Source: an uncultured Kiritimatiellota bacterium
GTDB lineage: Bacteria > Verrucomicrobiota > Kiritimatiellia > RFP12 > UBA1067
Assembly: GCA_934667295.1 (NCBI GenBank)
Contig: CAKULR010000019.1
Coordinates: 1-14,852, forward strand
DNA: 14,852 bases
Reading direction: 5' to 3'
The notes beneath the pieces are model-generated. The model had not been told where the DNA came from and made no database searches. It was given only the letters and a program-made list of their open reading frames with translations. The position numbers and the translations under genes were made by a program. Positions 1 to 7,582 of the stretch are shown here, in pieces; position 1 is the stretch's first letter; each line of letters begins with the position of its first letter.

Positions 1-193
1 CGACCGCCTGCCACGCCGCGTCGTCGAAGTCCGCCGCGGCCGCCCTGAGCGTGCCGCCCGCGTCCTTCGCGAAGCGCCAGCCGTCGCCGCAGAGCGACGT
101 CGTCCGCCGCGCGTTCTCCGTCTCGTTGCATCCCGTCAGCGCCACTGCGGCCGCCACCAGGCCGACCGCCGCGCAGAATGTCCTCGTTCGCAT
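1..193 (-). CDS. Lipoprotein with GH2-like N-terminal sugar-binding domain (3' part cut by window edge)
   Basis: Only the first 64 codons are inside the window. The product begins with a classic lipoprotein signal: Arg residues at 2 and 4, a hydrophobic run, then lipobox LTGC with Cys22 as the lipidation site, so the mature protein should be anchored to a membrane. After a short linker come LCGDGWRFAKD and DFDDAAWQAV. This pattern is typical of the beginning of the jelly-roll sugar-binding domain of glycoside hydrolase family 2 enzymes. The ATG at 193-191 is preceded by a good Shine-Dalgarno stretch (AGAAAGGTGAGAGG) overlapping the stop of rfbD, 7 bp upstream, so it is very probably the last seen member of the same operon. 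Whether a catalytic barrel follows cannot be seen; it could be a free-standing carbohydrate-binding lipoprotein. The lipoprotein signal is secure, the GH2 assignment moderate. Confidence 0.75.
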   Translation of the reverse strand, partial: MRTRTFCAAVGLVAAAVALTGCNETENARRTTSLCGDGWRFAKDAGGTLRAAAADFDDAAWQAV

Positions 194-200
194 ACGCCTC

Positions 201-1097
201 TCACCTTTCTGTCTGTGTTTCACGTGTCGTAAATTCCGTCCGCACGAACCTCGCCAGGGCATCCTGCCAGCGGGGCGTGCGGTATCCCAGCCGTTCCAGC
301 ACCGTCGTCGCGAGCGCCGAGTCCGCCGGACGCGGCGCCGGACGCGGGAACTCCGCCGTCGTACACGGCCTCACGGCGCGCGCCGTCCCCAGCAGGCGGA
401 AGAGCTCCACGGCGAGGCCGTACCAGCTGCAGGCGCCCGTACATGTGCCATGCACGACGCCCGACACCTCGGGATGCGCCAGCAGGAACGCGAGGACGTC
501 CGCCACGGCGTCGGCGGACGTGGGGTTGCCGCGCTGGTCGTCCACCACCTTCAGCGGCTCCCCCTCCTGCGCGCCGAGCCGCGCCATCGTGTGGACGAAG
601 CTCGGCCCGCCCGCGCCGTACAGCCAGGCGACGCGCAGGACGACCGCCGAGGGCAGGATGTCCAGCACGCTCCGCTCCCCCGCCAGCTTGCTGCGTCCGT
701 AGACGGTGCGCGGGAACGTGGGATCCGTCTCGCGCCAGCCCCGCGCGTCGCCGGACGCGCCGCCCCGTTCCCGCACGTCGCCGCTGAAGACGTAGTCCGT
801 CGAGATCGCCACCAGCCGCGCGCCGCACGCCACGCACGCGCGGGCCACGTTGGCGCTCCCCAGGCCGTTCAGGCGGAAGGCGCGTTCCGGCTGCGTCTCG
901 CAGTCGTCCACCCGCGTCATCGCCGCGCAGTGGACCACCACGTCGGGCGCGGCGCGCCGGAACCCGTCGGCCAGCGCGTCCGCCCGCAGGACGTCCACCT
1001 CGGGGAGGTCGGCCACGGCCACCTCGTGGCGCGCCGCGAAGCGCCGCCGGAGCGTCCGCCCCAGCAGCCCCTTGCCGCCTGTGAGAAGGATCCTCAT
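201..1097 (-). CDS. rfbD: dTDP-4-dehydrorhamnose reductase
   Basis: This NADPH-dependent reductase converts dTDP-4-dehydro-L-rhamnose to dTDP-L-rhamnose, the last step of the pathway that supplies rhamnose to surface polysaccharides. The 298-residue product has the usual family length. It opens with the Rossmann glycine motif MRILLTGGKGLLG, has STDYVF at 99-104, and carries the short-chain dehydrogenase catalytic pair in VYGRSK (Tyr133 and Lys137). NPTSADAVAD at 191-200 is also typical of RmlD proteins. The ATG lies 4 bp after the stop of rfbA, with GGGGTGAG as ribosome binding site inside the end of rfbA, so the two are co-transcribed and probably translationally coupled. An alternative is a different extended-SDR sugar reductase, but the rfbA neighbour makes RfbD/RmlD by far the best call. 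Confidence 0.93.
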   Translation of the reverse strand: MRILLTGGKGLLGRTLRRRFAARHEVAVADLPEVDVLRADALADGFRRAAPDVVVHCAAMTRVDDCETQPERAFRLNGLGSANVARACVACGARLVAISTDYVFSGDVRERGGASGDARGWRETDPTFPRTVYGRSKLAGERSVLDILPSAVVLRVAWLYGAGGPSFVHTMARLGAQEGEPLKVVDDQRGNPTSADAVADVLAFLLAHPEVSGVVHGTCTGACSWYGLAVELFRLLGTARAVRPCTTAEFPRPAPRPADSALATTVLERLGYRTPRWQDALARFVRTEFTTRETQTER

Positions 1098-1101
1098 CCG
1101 C

Positions 1102-1965
1102 TCACCCCACCAGCTGCCGCAGATAGTCGCCGTAGGTGGACTTGCCGTACCCGTCGGCGAGCCGCCGCAGCTGGGCGTCGTCGATCCACCCCTTGTCCCA
1201 GGCGATCTCCTCGATGCAGGAGAGCTGGAGGCCCTGGCGCTCGACGATCGCGCGCACGAAGTTCGTGGCGTCCGCGAGGGACTGGTGGGTGCCGGTGTCG
1301 AGCCAGGCGAACCCGCGGCTCATCTGCCGCACGCGCAGACGCCCCTGGCGGAGGTATTCGCGGTTCACGTCGGTGATCTCGTACTCGCCGCGCGCGCTGG
1401 GCTTCAGGTTCGCGGCGATCTCCACGACGTCGTTCGGGTAGAAGTAGAGCCCCACGACGGCGTAGTTGCTCCGGGGATGCGCCGGCTTCTCCTCGATCGT
1501 CTCGGCGCATCCGTCGGCGTCGAAGGAGACGACGCCGTAGCGCGCGGGATCCGCCACGCGGTAGCCGTACACCGTCGGCTCCGCCGCCGCGGTCGCCTCC
1601 CGGAGGAGATGGGGGAGCGCGGCGCCGTAGAAGATGTTGTCGCCGAGGACGAGGCAGACGTCGTCGCCGCCGAGGAAACCGCGCCCGAGCACGAACGCCT
1701 GGGCGAGGCCGTTCGGCGTCTCCTGCACCTGGTAGGAGAACGACATGCCGAGGTCGGATCCGTCCCCCAGGAGCCGCCGGAAACTGGGCAGGTCCTGCGG
1801 GGTGGAGATGACCAGCACCTCGCGGATGCCGGCCAGCATCAGCGTCGAGAGCGGATAGAAGACCATCGGCTTGTCGTAGACCGGCAGGAGCTGCTTCGAG
1901 ACGACGCGCGTGAGCGGATGGAGGCGCGTCCCCGCGCCGCCCGCCAGGATGATGCCCTTCCTCAC
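1102..1965 (-). CDS. rfbA: Glucose-1-phosphate thymidylyltransferase
   Basis: The enzyme joins dTTP and glucose-1-phosphate to make dTDP-glucose, the first step of dTDP-L-rhamnose synthesis. The 287-residue product has the normal RmlA length. It contains the nucleotide-binding signature GGAGTRLHPLT (9-19), SKQLLPVYDKPM (23-34), LGDN with the metal-binding Asp109, and EEKPAHPRSNYAVVGLYFY in the middle of the chain. The start is GTG at 1965-1963; it is supported by a strong GGAGGGAGG ribosome binding site a few bases upstream and by alignment of the glycine motif with the family N-terminus. It sits 22 bp after the cation exchanger gene and 4 bp before rfbD. The second and third pathway genes (rfbB, rfbC) are not in the window, so the cluster is split or continues past the left edge. 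Confidence 0.95.
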   Translation of the reverse strand: MRKGIILAGGAGTRLHPLTRVVSKQLLPVYDKPMVFYPLSTLMLAGIREVLVISTPQDLPSFRRLLGDGSDLGMSFSYQVQETPNGLAQAFVLGRGFLGGDDVCLVLGDNIFYGAALPHLLREATAAAEPTVYGYRVADPARYGVVSFDADGCAETIEEKPAHPRSNYAVVGLYFYPNDVVEIAANLKPSARGEYEITDVNREYLRQGRLRVRQMSRGFAWLDTGTHQSLADATNFVRAIVERQGLQLSCIEEIAWDKGWIDDAQLRRLADGYGKSTYGDYLRQLVG

Positions 1966-1987
1966 GATACGCCTCCCTCCATGTGGC

Positions 1988-3016
1988 TCACCAGGGCCAG
2001 CGCCCCGTCTCCTGGAGAACCATGACGACGAGATAGACGACGAAGGACAGGATCCAGAGCGCGCCCTCCCAGCGGACGATCCGGCCGGGTTCGGACGGCC
2101 GGCGCCAGTTGAAGCCGAAGACGAAGAGGAGCGCCGACACGACGAACATCACCGGCAGGTCCCGCGACACGATGTACCGGCTGTAGCCGCCGAACGGCGA
2201 GACCGTCCCCGCCACACCCACCACGGCAAGGGTGTTGAAGAGGTTAGACCCCACGATGTTGCCGATGACGAACTCGTGCTCGCCGCGCCGCGCGGAGGCG
2301 AGCGCGCTCGCGAGTTCCGGCAGCGACGTGCCCGCCGCGACGATGGTAAGCCCGATCAGGAGCGGCGAGACGCCCAGCACGTCGCGCGCGAAGTCCACGC
2401 ACCCCCACACGAGGACGTGCGACGAGGCGACGAGCAGGCCCAGCCCCGCGACGAGCAGCGCGAAGTCGCCCCACCGCACGCGCGGACGCGCCGCGGCCTC
2501 CTCCGCATCGTCGGCGTCCGCCGGCTGCTGCCCCTTCACCTGGTCGAACCAGCAGTAGAGGGGCATGATCAGGAGGAAGGCGACGAGCAGCACGACGCCG
2601 TTCACGCGCTCGAAGGCCATGTCCCGCACGAGGAAATAGGAAAGCGCCGTCACGCCCAGCAGAAGCGGTACGCCGCAGAACGAGACGGACGGCTTCACGA
2701 CGATGGGCGAGATGAACGCCGTCACGCCCAGGATGATCCCCAGGTTGAACGTACACGATCCGTAGGCGTTGCCGAGGGAGAGGTTGGACTGGTCGGAGAG
2801 GGCCGACAGCAGGGACACCGCCAGCTCCGGCGCGCTCGTGCCGAACCCGATGATGACCATGCCCACGATGAGCGGCGAGACGCCGAACGCCCGCGCGAGG
2901 CGCGCGGACGCCTCGACGAACCGGTCCGCGCTCCAGGTGAGCGCGACGAGCCCGCCCACGATGAACGCGAGCGAGAGCCAGACAGGGATGTCACGGTTGA
3001 TGCTGAGGTCGAACAT
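1988..3016 (-). CDS. CaCA-family sodium/calcium (cation/Ca2+) exchanger
   Basis: This is an inner-membrane antiporter of 342 residues, the usual size of bacterial YrbG-type exchangers. It has the duplicated architecture of the calcium/cation antiporter family: alpha-1 repeat with GFGTSAPE (57-64), followed by GNAYGSCTFN, and alpha-2 repeat with AAGTSLPE (227-234), followed by GNIVGSNLFN. About ten hydrophobic segments are visible, with a charged cytoplasmic-type loop at about 160-182 between the two halves. The ATG at 3016 is chosen over a TTG at 3043 because it lies 1 bp after the stop of the preceding gene and the longer form would only add a charged extension. The ion pair cannot be told from sequence; Na+/Ca2+ is most usual. 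The operon setting with glycosidase and rhamnose genes is unexplained. Confidence 0.9.
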   Translation of the reverse strand: MFDLSINRDIPVWLSLAFIVGGLVALTWSADRFVEASARLARAFGVSPLIVGMVIIGFGTSAPELAVSLLSALSDQSNLSLGNAYGSCTFNLGIILGVTAFISPIVVKPSVSFCGVPLLLGVTALSYFLVRDMAFERVNGVVLLVAFLLIMPLYCWFDQVKGQQPADADDAEEAAARPRVRWGDFALLVAGLGLLVASSHVLVWGCVDFARDVLGVSPLLIGLTIVAAGTSLPELASALASARRGEHEFVIGNIVGSNLFNTLAVVGVAGTVSPFGGYSRYIVSRDLPVMFVVSALLFVFGFNWRRPSEPGRIVRWEGALWILSFVVYLVVMVLQETGRWPW

Positions 3017-3017
3017 G

Positions 3018-3974
3018 TCAGATCTTCTTTGTCTGGATGGCAAGGGTGAGGGCCGCGTCGAGGGCCGGGAGCTTGGCGTGCTGGACGAGCTTGAACGGCA
3101 GCTGGAGGCCGAGCGGCCGCAGGAAGCGCATCATGCGGCCGGACCGCACGTGGACCTCGCCCGGCACGCGTCCCCAGGCGACCACCGCGTCCAGCAGCCG
3201 CTGCGCGTGCCCCTCCCACAGGCGCTTCAGGCCGTTCTCCTCGCCATCCACCGACAGTTTCTCCCACACCATCCGCTCGCCCGTCGCCGCGTTCACCGCC
3301 GCGAGCAGGTAGAGGAAGCGCGGACGCGGCTCCTGCGTATGGTAGGCGGGCACCAGCACGAAATCAATTTCCCAGACCTCCTTCGGGAAGACGGGCAGTT
3401 CCTTCGCCTTCGCACACGCGCGCCGCGACAGCACGACCTGTTCGGTCTGCTGGGCGGCCTCCTGCGGCAGCAGGAACGGGCCGTCCACCCACACGCCCTC
3501 CACCACCTCCTTGCGCGCGAACATCGCCTTCCTGTCCATGTAGGCAAGCGGCAGGTCCGGGTTCTCCTCCAGCCGCAGCAGGAAGCCGTAGCACTCCTGC
3601 AGGAGCGGCGCCAGCACCTTCCGCTCCTCCGAGGACGGCGGCAGCGGCACGAACCCGGGTTCGTAGGAGAAGAGCTCCACGTCACCGTTCTTCAGCCCCA
3701 CCGCCTCGTAGTGGCGGAAGTCGACCGGCCCCGTCTCCACGCCGAAGTCGCGGATCTGCCGCGTGATCACGAAGTCCCGGAACGTCGCGAAGCCGGGGAA
3801 GATCAGGAGACGCCCGGCCACGGGCCCCGCGTTCTTCCGCTCGTCCACCGCCGTCACCACGAACGGCTCCGCGCTCGTCTGCGGCACAAGGGCCCAGTTG
3901 TGCTTCGCGGCCCGTTCCCAGGGGTTCAGCGCCGCAAGGGCGCGCGTCATCTCGTATGGATCCGTCTTGTCCAT
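3018..3974 (-). CDS. Uncharacterised protein resembling DUF7309/DUF6930 proteins
   Basis: The 318-residue product is soluble with no signal peptide or membrane segment. The N-terminal half contains NPWERAAKHNWALV (17-30) and a stretch around RLLIFPGFATFRDFV (55-69). The C-terminal part has LYLLAAVNAATGERMVWEKL (221-240), PGEVHVRSG (271-279) and, near the end, LGLQLPF and LPALDAAL. From memory this order resembles the DUF7309 plus DUF6930 architecture of uncharacterised bacterial proteins; that match is a recollection, not a search result, and no biochemical role is known to me. The ATG at 3974 is preferred to a GTG or in-frame start at 4019, because 4019 would overlap the upstream glycosidase by about 30 bp, while 3974 leaves a 13-bp gap. 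It is co-transcribed with the glycosidase upstream and the cation exchanger 1 bp downstream. Confidence 0.75.
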   Translation of the reverse strand: MDKTDPYEMTRALAALNPWERAAKHNWALVPQTSAEPFVVTAVDERKNAGPVAGRLLIFPGFATFRDFVITRQIRDFGVETGPVDFRHYEAVGLKNGDVELFSYEPGFVPLPPSSEERKVLAPLLQECYGFLLRLEENPDLPLAYMDRKAMFARKEVVEGVWVDGPFLLPQEAAQQTEQVVLSRRACAKAKELPVFPKEVWEIDFVLVPAYHTQEPRPRFLYLLAAVNAATGERMVWEKLSVDGEENGLKRLWEGHAQRLLDAVVAWGRVPGEVHVRSGRMMRFLRPLGLQLPFKLVQHAKLPALDAALTLAIQTKKI

Positions 3975-3987
3975 CTGTGTGCCTACT

Positions 3988-5649
3988 TCACTTGACCGAA
4001 AGTCCCTCCAGCGGACCAAGCGCCGCCGCGCGGGCGATTTCCACGCCGTCCACCCACACCGAAAGCCCCCGCCCCTTGCCGAACTTCGCGCCCGTGCGGT
4101 CCCAGACCACGTCGAGGTCGTGCCCGTGGTACCGCACGCCCGCGAGGCGGAACCAGTCCCAGCCCGCCGGGGCGAGCGGACGCACCGCGACCGCGTCCCC
4201 CTCCTGCGGCACGATGCCGCAGAGGCCCGCGATCACGAGGTCGCAGAACGTCGAATGGTTGTAGTCCTTGCCGCGCTCGCGGTACCGGACGGGCTTTCCG
4301 CGCCGGCGCGCCTTCTCGATGAGGATATTCCGCGCAATCCACTCGCCCGTGAACGCATCGCAGTCCTCGTCGATCCACGGGACCGTCCGCCCGTCTTCGC
4401 GGCGGCGGACGTGCTGCGCCGCGTACTGGCGCAGGAGGCGCACGAAGCCGTCCGCCGAAACGCCCTCGGGGCACACGCCGTCCGTCCGCTGCAGCTGCCC
4501 GTAGAGCGCCGTCAGCGCCACCGAGGTCGCATACGGCCAGCTCGGCCCGTTCCACAGGCACTCGTGCGCCTCGGGATCGGGCGTCCGCGCGAACCCCGGC
4601 GCGTCCTGCGCGGGGAACGTCAGTCCCCGGGGCGCGGAGAAGCCCAGCGGATCGGCGAGCGGCCTCCAGGCGACGGCGTAGTCGGCGCCGAGCGGCATCC
4701 CGTAGTAGAACGGCGCGTAGCCGTGCAGCTCCTTCACGGTGTCGCGCGTGCCGTCGACGCCCAGCGAGACGAAGAACCCGACGTCGGGATTCCAGAGGCG
4801 CGCGCGGATGTTCCGCTCCAGTCCGTCGGCCTTCCGCGCGAAGCGCGTCCGCAGCGCCGTGTCTCCCACGCGCCCCGCGAGCTCGGCGATGGCCGTGGCC
4901 TCCGCCCACAGGACGGCGTTGACCATCGGGCGCGCGCCGTCGAGCGAGAGGGCGAATTCGCTGCCCTCGCGGTCGCCGGCACAGTCGAAGAGCCCCCGTT
5001 CGGCGCGGAAGCCCACGCGCACCTGGGGCCCCGCGTAGGTCCGCGCCGAACCCGTGTCCCGCAGGCTGAGGCCCCGGACCGTCCAGCCCCTCTCCCACGC
5101 CTCGTAGCTGCGCACGAAGTCCTTCAGGCTCCGCTCGGCGAAGGCGAAGTCGCCCGTCACCCGGGCGCGCTCCAGCGTCGCCCAGGCCGGACCGTTCACG
5201 TAGGCGCGCGAGCCGTTGATGGTCCCCTCCGCCAGCATGATGCGCGTGTAATCGTCCAGGTAGGCCGCCTCCCGCAGCCAGCGGCCCTCGCGCAGATGGT
5301 GCCCGAACGGGCAGGCGATCGTGTTGTACTTCCCCGCCCAGCCCACGTCCGGCAGGAACTCCGTCACCACCCAGCCCCTCTCCGTCTTCCGCAGGTGCTT
5401 GCGGTAGGTCCACCAGCGGAAGTAGTACGTCCGCTCGATGTCGGCGTCCGGGCATGCGAAGACGGGCACGTTCCGCTCCAGGAAGTCCGCCGCCGCCGCG
5501 TTCGGGACGGCGTTGGTGTACAGTTCCTCGTCGTCGGCGTTGAACGCCGCCACGTAGCCGCGCAGCGTCCCCGCCGCGAGGGTACACGGAAGGCCCGCCA
5601 CCATGCCAAGCGCCAGCGCGACGGTCCTACATGCCAAAGCCTTTTTCAT
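3988..5649 (-). CDS. Exported MGH1-like/GH63-like (alpha/alpha)6-barrel glycoside hydrolase
   Basis: The 553-residue product starts with a Sec signal peptide (MKKALACRTVALALGMVAGL, then PCTLAAG) and should act outside the cytoplasm. The rest looks like an all-helical six-hairpin glycosidase: YYFRWWTYRKH (75-85), DVGWAGKYNTIACPFGHHLR (101-120), NGSRAYVNGPAW (145-156), HECLWNGPSWPYATS (362-376), DAFTGEWIARN (431-441) and KDYNHSTFCDLVIAGLCGI (461-479), then a small beta-rich tail (about 485-553). This order recalls proteins annotated as mannosylglycerate hydrolase MGH1-like, related to GH63, with acidic catalytic residues in the barrel. The substrate is not predictable, and I cannot name the catalytic pair with certainty. 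It heads the run of six close genes ending at the left edge. The ATG is followed at once by the signal peptide, which fixes the start; only a weak AGGG lies upstream. Confidence 0.82.
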   Translation of the reverse strand: MKKALACRTVALALGMVAGLPCTLAAGTLRGYVAAFNADDEELYTNAVPNAAAADFLERNVPVFACPDADIERTYYFRWWTYRKHLRKTERGWVVTEFLPDVGWAGKYNTIACPFGHHLREGRWLREAAYLDDYTRIMLAEGTINGSRAYVNGPAWATLERARVTGDFAFAERSLKDFVRSYEAWERGWTVRGLSLRDTGSARTYAGPQVRVGFRAERGLFDCAGDREGSEFALSLDGARPMVNAVLWAEATAIAELAGRVGDTALRTRFARKADGLERNIRARLWNPDVGFFVSLGVDGTRDTVKELHGYAPFYYGMPLGADYAVAWRPLADPLGFSAPRGLTFPAQDAPGFARTPDPEAHECLWNGPSWPYATSVALTALYGQLQRTDGVCPEGVSADGFVRLLRQYAAQHVRRREDGRTVPWIDEDCDAFTGEWIARNILIEKARRRGKPVRYRERGKDYNHSTFCDLVIAGLCGIVPQEGDAVAVRPLAPAGWDWFRLAGVRYHGHDLDVVWDRTGAKFGKGRGLSVWVDGVEIARAAALGPLEGLSVK

Positions 5650-5690
5650 CGGACGCCCTAATACCAGAGATACGGGGGGAGGAGAGACAA

Positions 5691-5719
5691 CGCCCCAGAC
5701 TCCGATGGAGTCCAGGGCG
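5691..5719 (-). terminator. Hairpin downstream of hydA, possible terminator or processing site
   Basis: GACTCC (5698-5703) and GGAGTC (5707-5712) form a stem with a 3-base loop. It is extended by CGCCC/GGGCG (5691-5695 and 5715-5719) across a 2x2 internal mismatch. It begins about 35 bases past the hydA stop on the transcribed strand. A second small inverted repeat, TGACC/GGTCA, lies beside it at 5726-5737. The sequence after the stem is not T-rich, so intrinsic termination is uncertain. The 104-bp gap also holds only a weak extended -10-like TGGTATTAG (about 5658-5666) ahead of the glycosidase. Confidence 0.4.
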
Positions 5720-5753
5720 ATGTCCTGACCACGGTCAATGTCGTGAACCCGGA

Positions 5754-7520
5754 TTACGCACGCGGGTTGTTGTGGTAGACCGTGTGGAGCAGGTGGTGCG
5801 CCTTCTCCGAGCCGGGCTCGCCCAGGAACTCCTCGTAGAGCTTCTTGATGTCGGGGTTCTCGTGCGAGAGGCGGCAGGGCTTGCCGGCGTCCTCCGCGTA
5901 GAGGCCCTTCATGCGGCGCTCCAGCGTGCCCTGGCGGTCCTCGCGGATGTAGGGCTGTCCGCCGCCGTTGATGCAGCCGCCGGGGCAGGCCATGATCTCG
6001 ATGGCCTGGAAGCGGTTGCGGTCGGCGCGCACCATGTCGAGCACCTTGCGGGCGTTGCCGAGGCCGGAGGCGATGGCGACGTTCACCGTCATGCCGGGGG
6101 CCACCTCCACCTTCGCCTCCTTCACGCCGTCGAGGCCGCGCACGGCGCGGAAGTTGATCGCGTCGCCGGCGAGGTTCTCGCCCGTGAGCATCGTGTGGAC
6201 GCTGCGGAGGGCCGCCTCCAGCACGCCGCCCGTCACGCCGAAGATGACGCCGGCGCCGGTCGATTCGCCGAGCGGGCTGTCGTACGCCTCGTCTTCGAGG
6301 TTGGCGAGGTTGACGCCGGCCTCGTGGAGCATCGCGCCGAGCTCGCGCGTCGTGACGACGTAGTCGACGTCCCACACGCCGTTGGGGGCGAACTCGGGGC
6401 GCGCGGCCTCGTACTTCTTCGCCTGGCAGGGCATGATGGAGACGACCACGAGGTCTTCGGGCTTCACGCCGATCTTCTCGGCGTAGTAGGTCTTCGCGAT
6501 CGCGCCGAACATCTGCTGCGGGCTCTTGCAGCTCGACGGGATGTCCAGCAGGTCGGGGTAGTGGTGTTCGAGGAAGTTGATCCAGCCGGGGCAGCAGGAG
6601 GTGAGGATCGGGAGGTTCTTCCCGGCCTTCACGCGCTCGACGAGCTCGTGGCCCTCCTCCATGATCGTGAGGTCGGCGGAGAAGTCCGTGTCGAACACCT
6701 TGTCAAAGCCAAGGCGGCGGAGGCCGGCGACGAGCTTGCCCGTGACGGGCTCGCCCGGCTTGAAGCCGTACTCCTGGCCGATGGCGACGCGCACGGCGGG
6801 GGCGGTCTGCACGATCACGGTCTTCGTGGGGTCGTTGATCGCCTTCCACACGTCCTTCACGTAGCTCACGCCGACGATGGCGCCGACGGGGCAGACGTTG
6901 ACGCACTGGCCGCAGAACGTGCAGCTCGAATCCGCGAGCGGGATCATCGAGGCCGTGCCGACCTTGGCGTTGAAGCCGCGTCCGTTGCCCGTGAGGGCGC
7001 CGACGGTCTGCACCTTGTTGCACACCGTCTCGCAGCGGCGGCACATCACGCACTTCGAGAGGTCGCGCAGGATGGCGGCGGACTTGTCGACGGGGAACTG
7101 GTTCATCTCGCCGCGGAACGGGATCTCGCGCACGCCGAACTCGGCGGCGAGCTTCTGCAGCTCGCACTCCTGGTTCTTCGCGCAGGTGAGGCACGTCTGC
7201 GGGTGGTCGGAGAGGAGCAGTTCGAGGACGGTGCGGCGCGCCTTGAGGGCGCGGTTCGAGTTCGTCCACACCTCCACGCCGTCGCGGGCGAGCGGGGTCG
7301 CGCACGCCGGCACGAGGATCTTGCGCGGGCCCCGGATGCCGGTCGCCTCCACGAGGCAGAGGCGGCAGGAGGCGGGCTTGTTCGCCGTGCCGCACCCGAC
7401 GTCGGGGCAGTAGCACAGCGTCGGGATGTGGACGTTGATCTTGTTCGCCGCGTCGAGGATCGTCGAGCCGGCGGGCACCTCGACCTTGGTGCCGTTGATG
7501 ATGACGGTTACATTAGCCAT
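5754..7520 (-). CDS. hydA: [FeFe] hydrogenase catalytic subunit (trimeric, NAD-linked, bifurcating type)
   Basis: This subunit carries the H-cluster that makes or oxidises H2. Of 588 residues, the N-terminus is a [2Fe-2S] ferredoxin domain (cysteines at 36, 44, 52 and 55). It is followed by the His-Cys3 cluster region (HPQTCLTCAKNQEC, 106-119) and two [4Fe-4S] motifs (CVMCRRCETVC at 157-167, CTFCGQCVNVC at 200-210). The catalytic domain has all three signatures: TSCCPGW (307-313), MPCQAKKYE (363-371) and EIMACPGGCINGGGQP (508-523). By comparison with clostridial enzymes, Cys310, Cys365, Cys512 and Cys516 bind the H-cluster and Cys309 is the proton-relay cysteine, so it looks fully active. The ATG at 7520 has an AAAGGA ribosome site. 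It is the last gene of hydC-hydB-hydA. Regulation beyond the operon promoter and the hydB-hydA hairpin is not visible. The genes hydE, hydF and hydG needed for maturation are absent here. Confidence 0.97.
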   Translation of the reverse strand: MANVTVIINGTKVEVPAGSTILDAANKINVHIPTLCYCPDVGCGTANKPASCRLCLVEATGIRGPRKILVPACATPLARDGVEVWTNSNRALKARRTVLELLLSDHPQTCLTCAKNQECELQKLAAEFGVREIPFRGEMNQFPVDKSAAILRDLSKCVMCRRCETVCNKVQTVGALTGNGRGFNAKVGTASMIPLADSSCTFCGQCVNVCPVGAIVGVSYVKDVWKAINDPTKTVIVQTAPAVRVAIGQEYGFKPGEPVTGKLVAGLRRLGFDKVFDTDFSADLTIMEEGHELVERVKAGKNLPILTSCCPGWINFLEHHYPDLLDIPSSCKSPQQMFGAIAKTYYAEKIGVKPEDLVVVSIMPCQAKKYEAARPEFAPNGVWDVDYVVTTRELGAMLHEAGVNLANLEDEAYDSPLGESTGAGVIFGVTGGVLEAALRSVHTMLTGENLAGDAINFRAVRGLDGVKEAKVEVAPGMTVNVAIASGLGNARKVLDMVRADRNRFQAIEIMACPGGCINGGGQPYIREDRQGTLERRMKGLYAEDAGKPCRLSHENPDIKKLYEEFLGEPGSEKAHHLLHTVYHNNPRA

Positions 7521-7542
7521 AATAAATCCTTTCGAGGGGGTT

Positions 7543-7564
7543 CGGGGGAACCGGGGTTCCCCCG
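7543..7564 (-). other. Intercistronic GC-rich hairpin between hydB and hydA
   Basis: A perfect palindrome with 10-bp arms, CGGGGGAACC (7543-7552) and GGTTCCCCCG (7555-7564), sits in the 62-bp gap between the hydB stop and the hydA ribosome binding site. It lacks a T-run on the transcribed strand, so it is more likely to stall, process or stabilise the transcript than to end it. It may set the ratio of catalytic subunit to electron-transfer subunits. The role is inference. Confidence 0.7.
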
Positions 7565-7582
7565 TCCCTTGCGGTTGCGGTC

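Noticed and set aside
3017..3043. Longer TTG start for the cation exchanger
   Set aside because: It would overlap the upstream gene by 26 bp and add a charged extension before the first membrane segment; ATG at 3016 is a better start.
3988..6375. A 795-codon frame extending the glycosidase upstream
   Set aside because: The first part is out-of-frame hydA; the signal peptide begins at 5649, which fixes the start.
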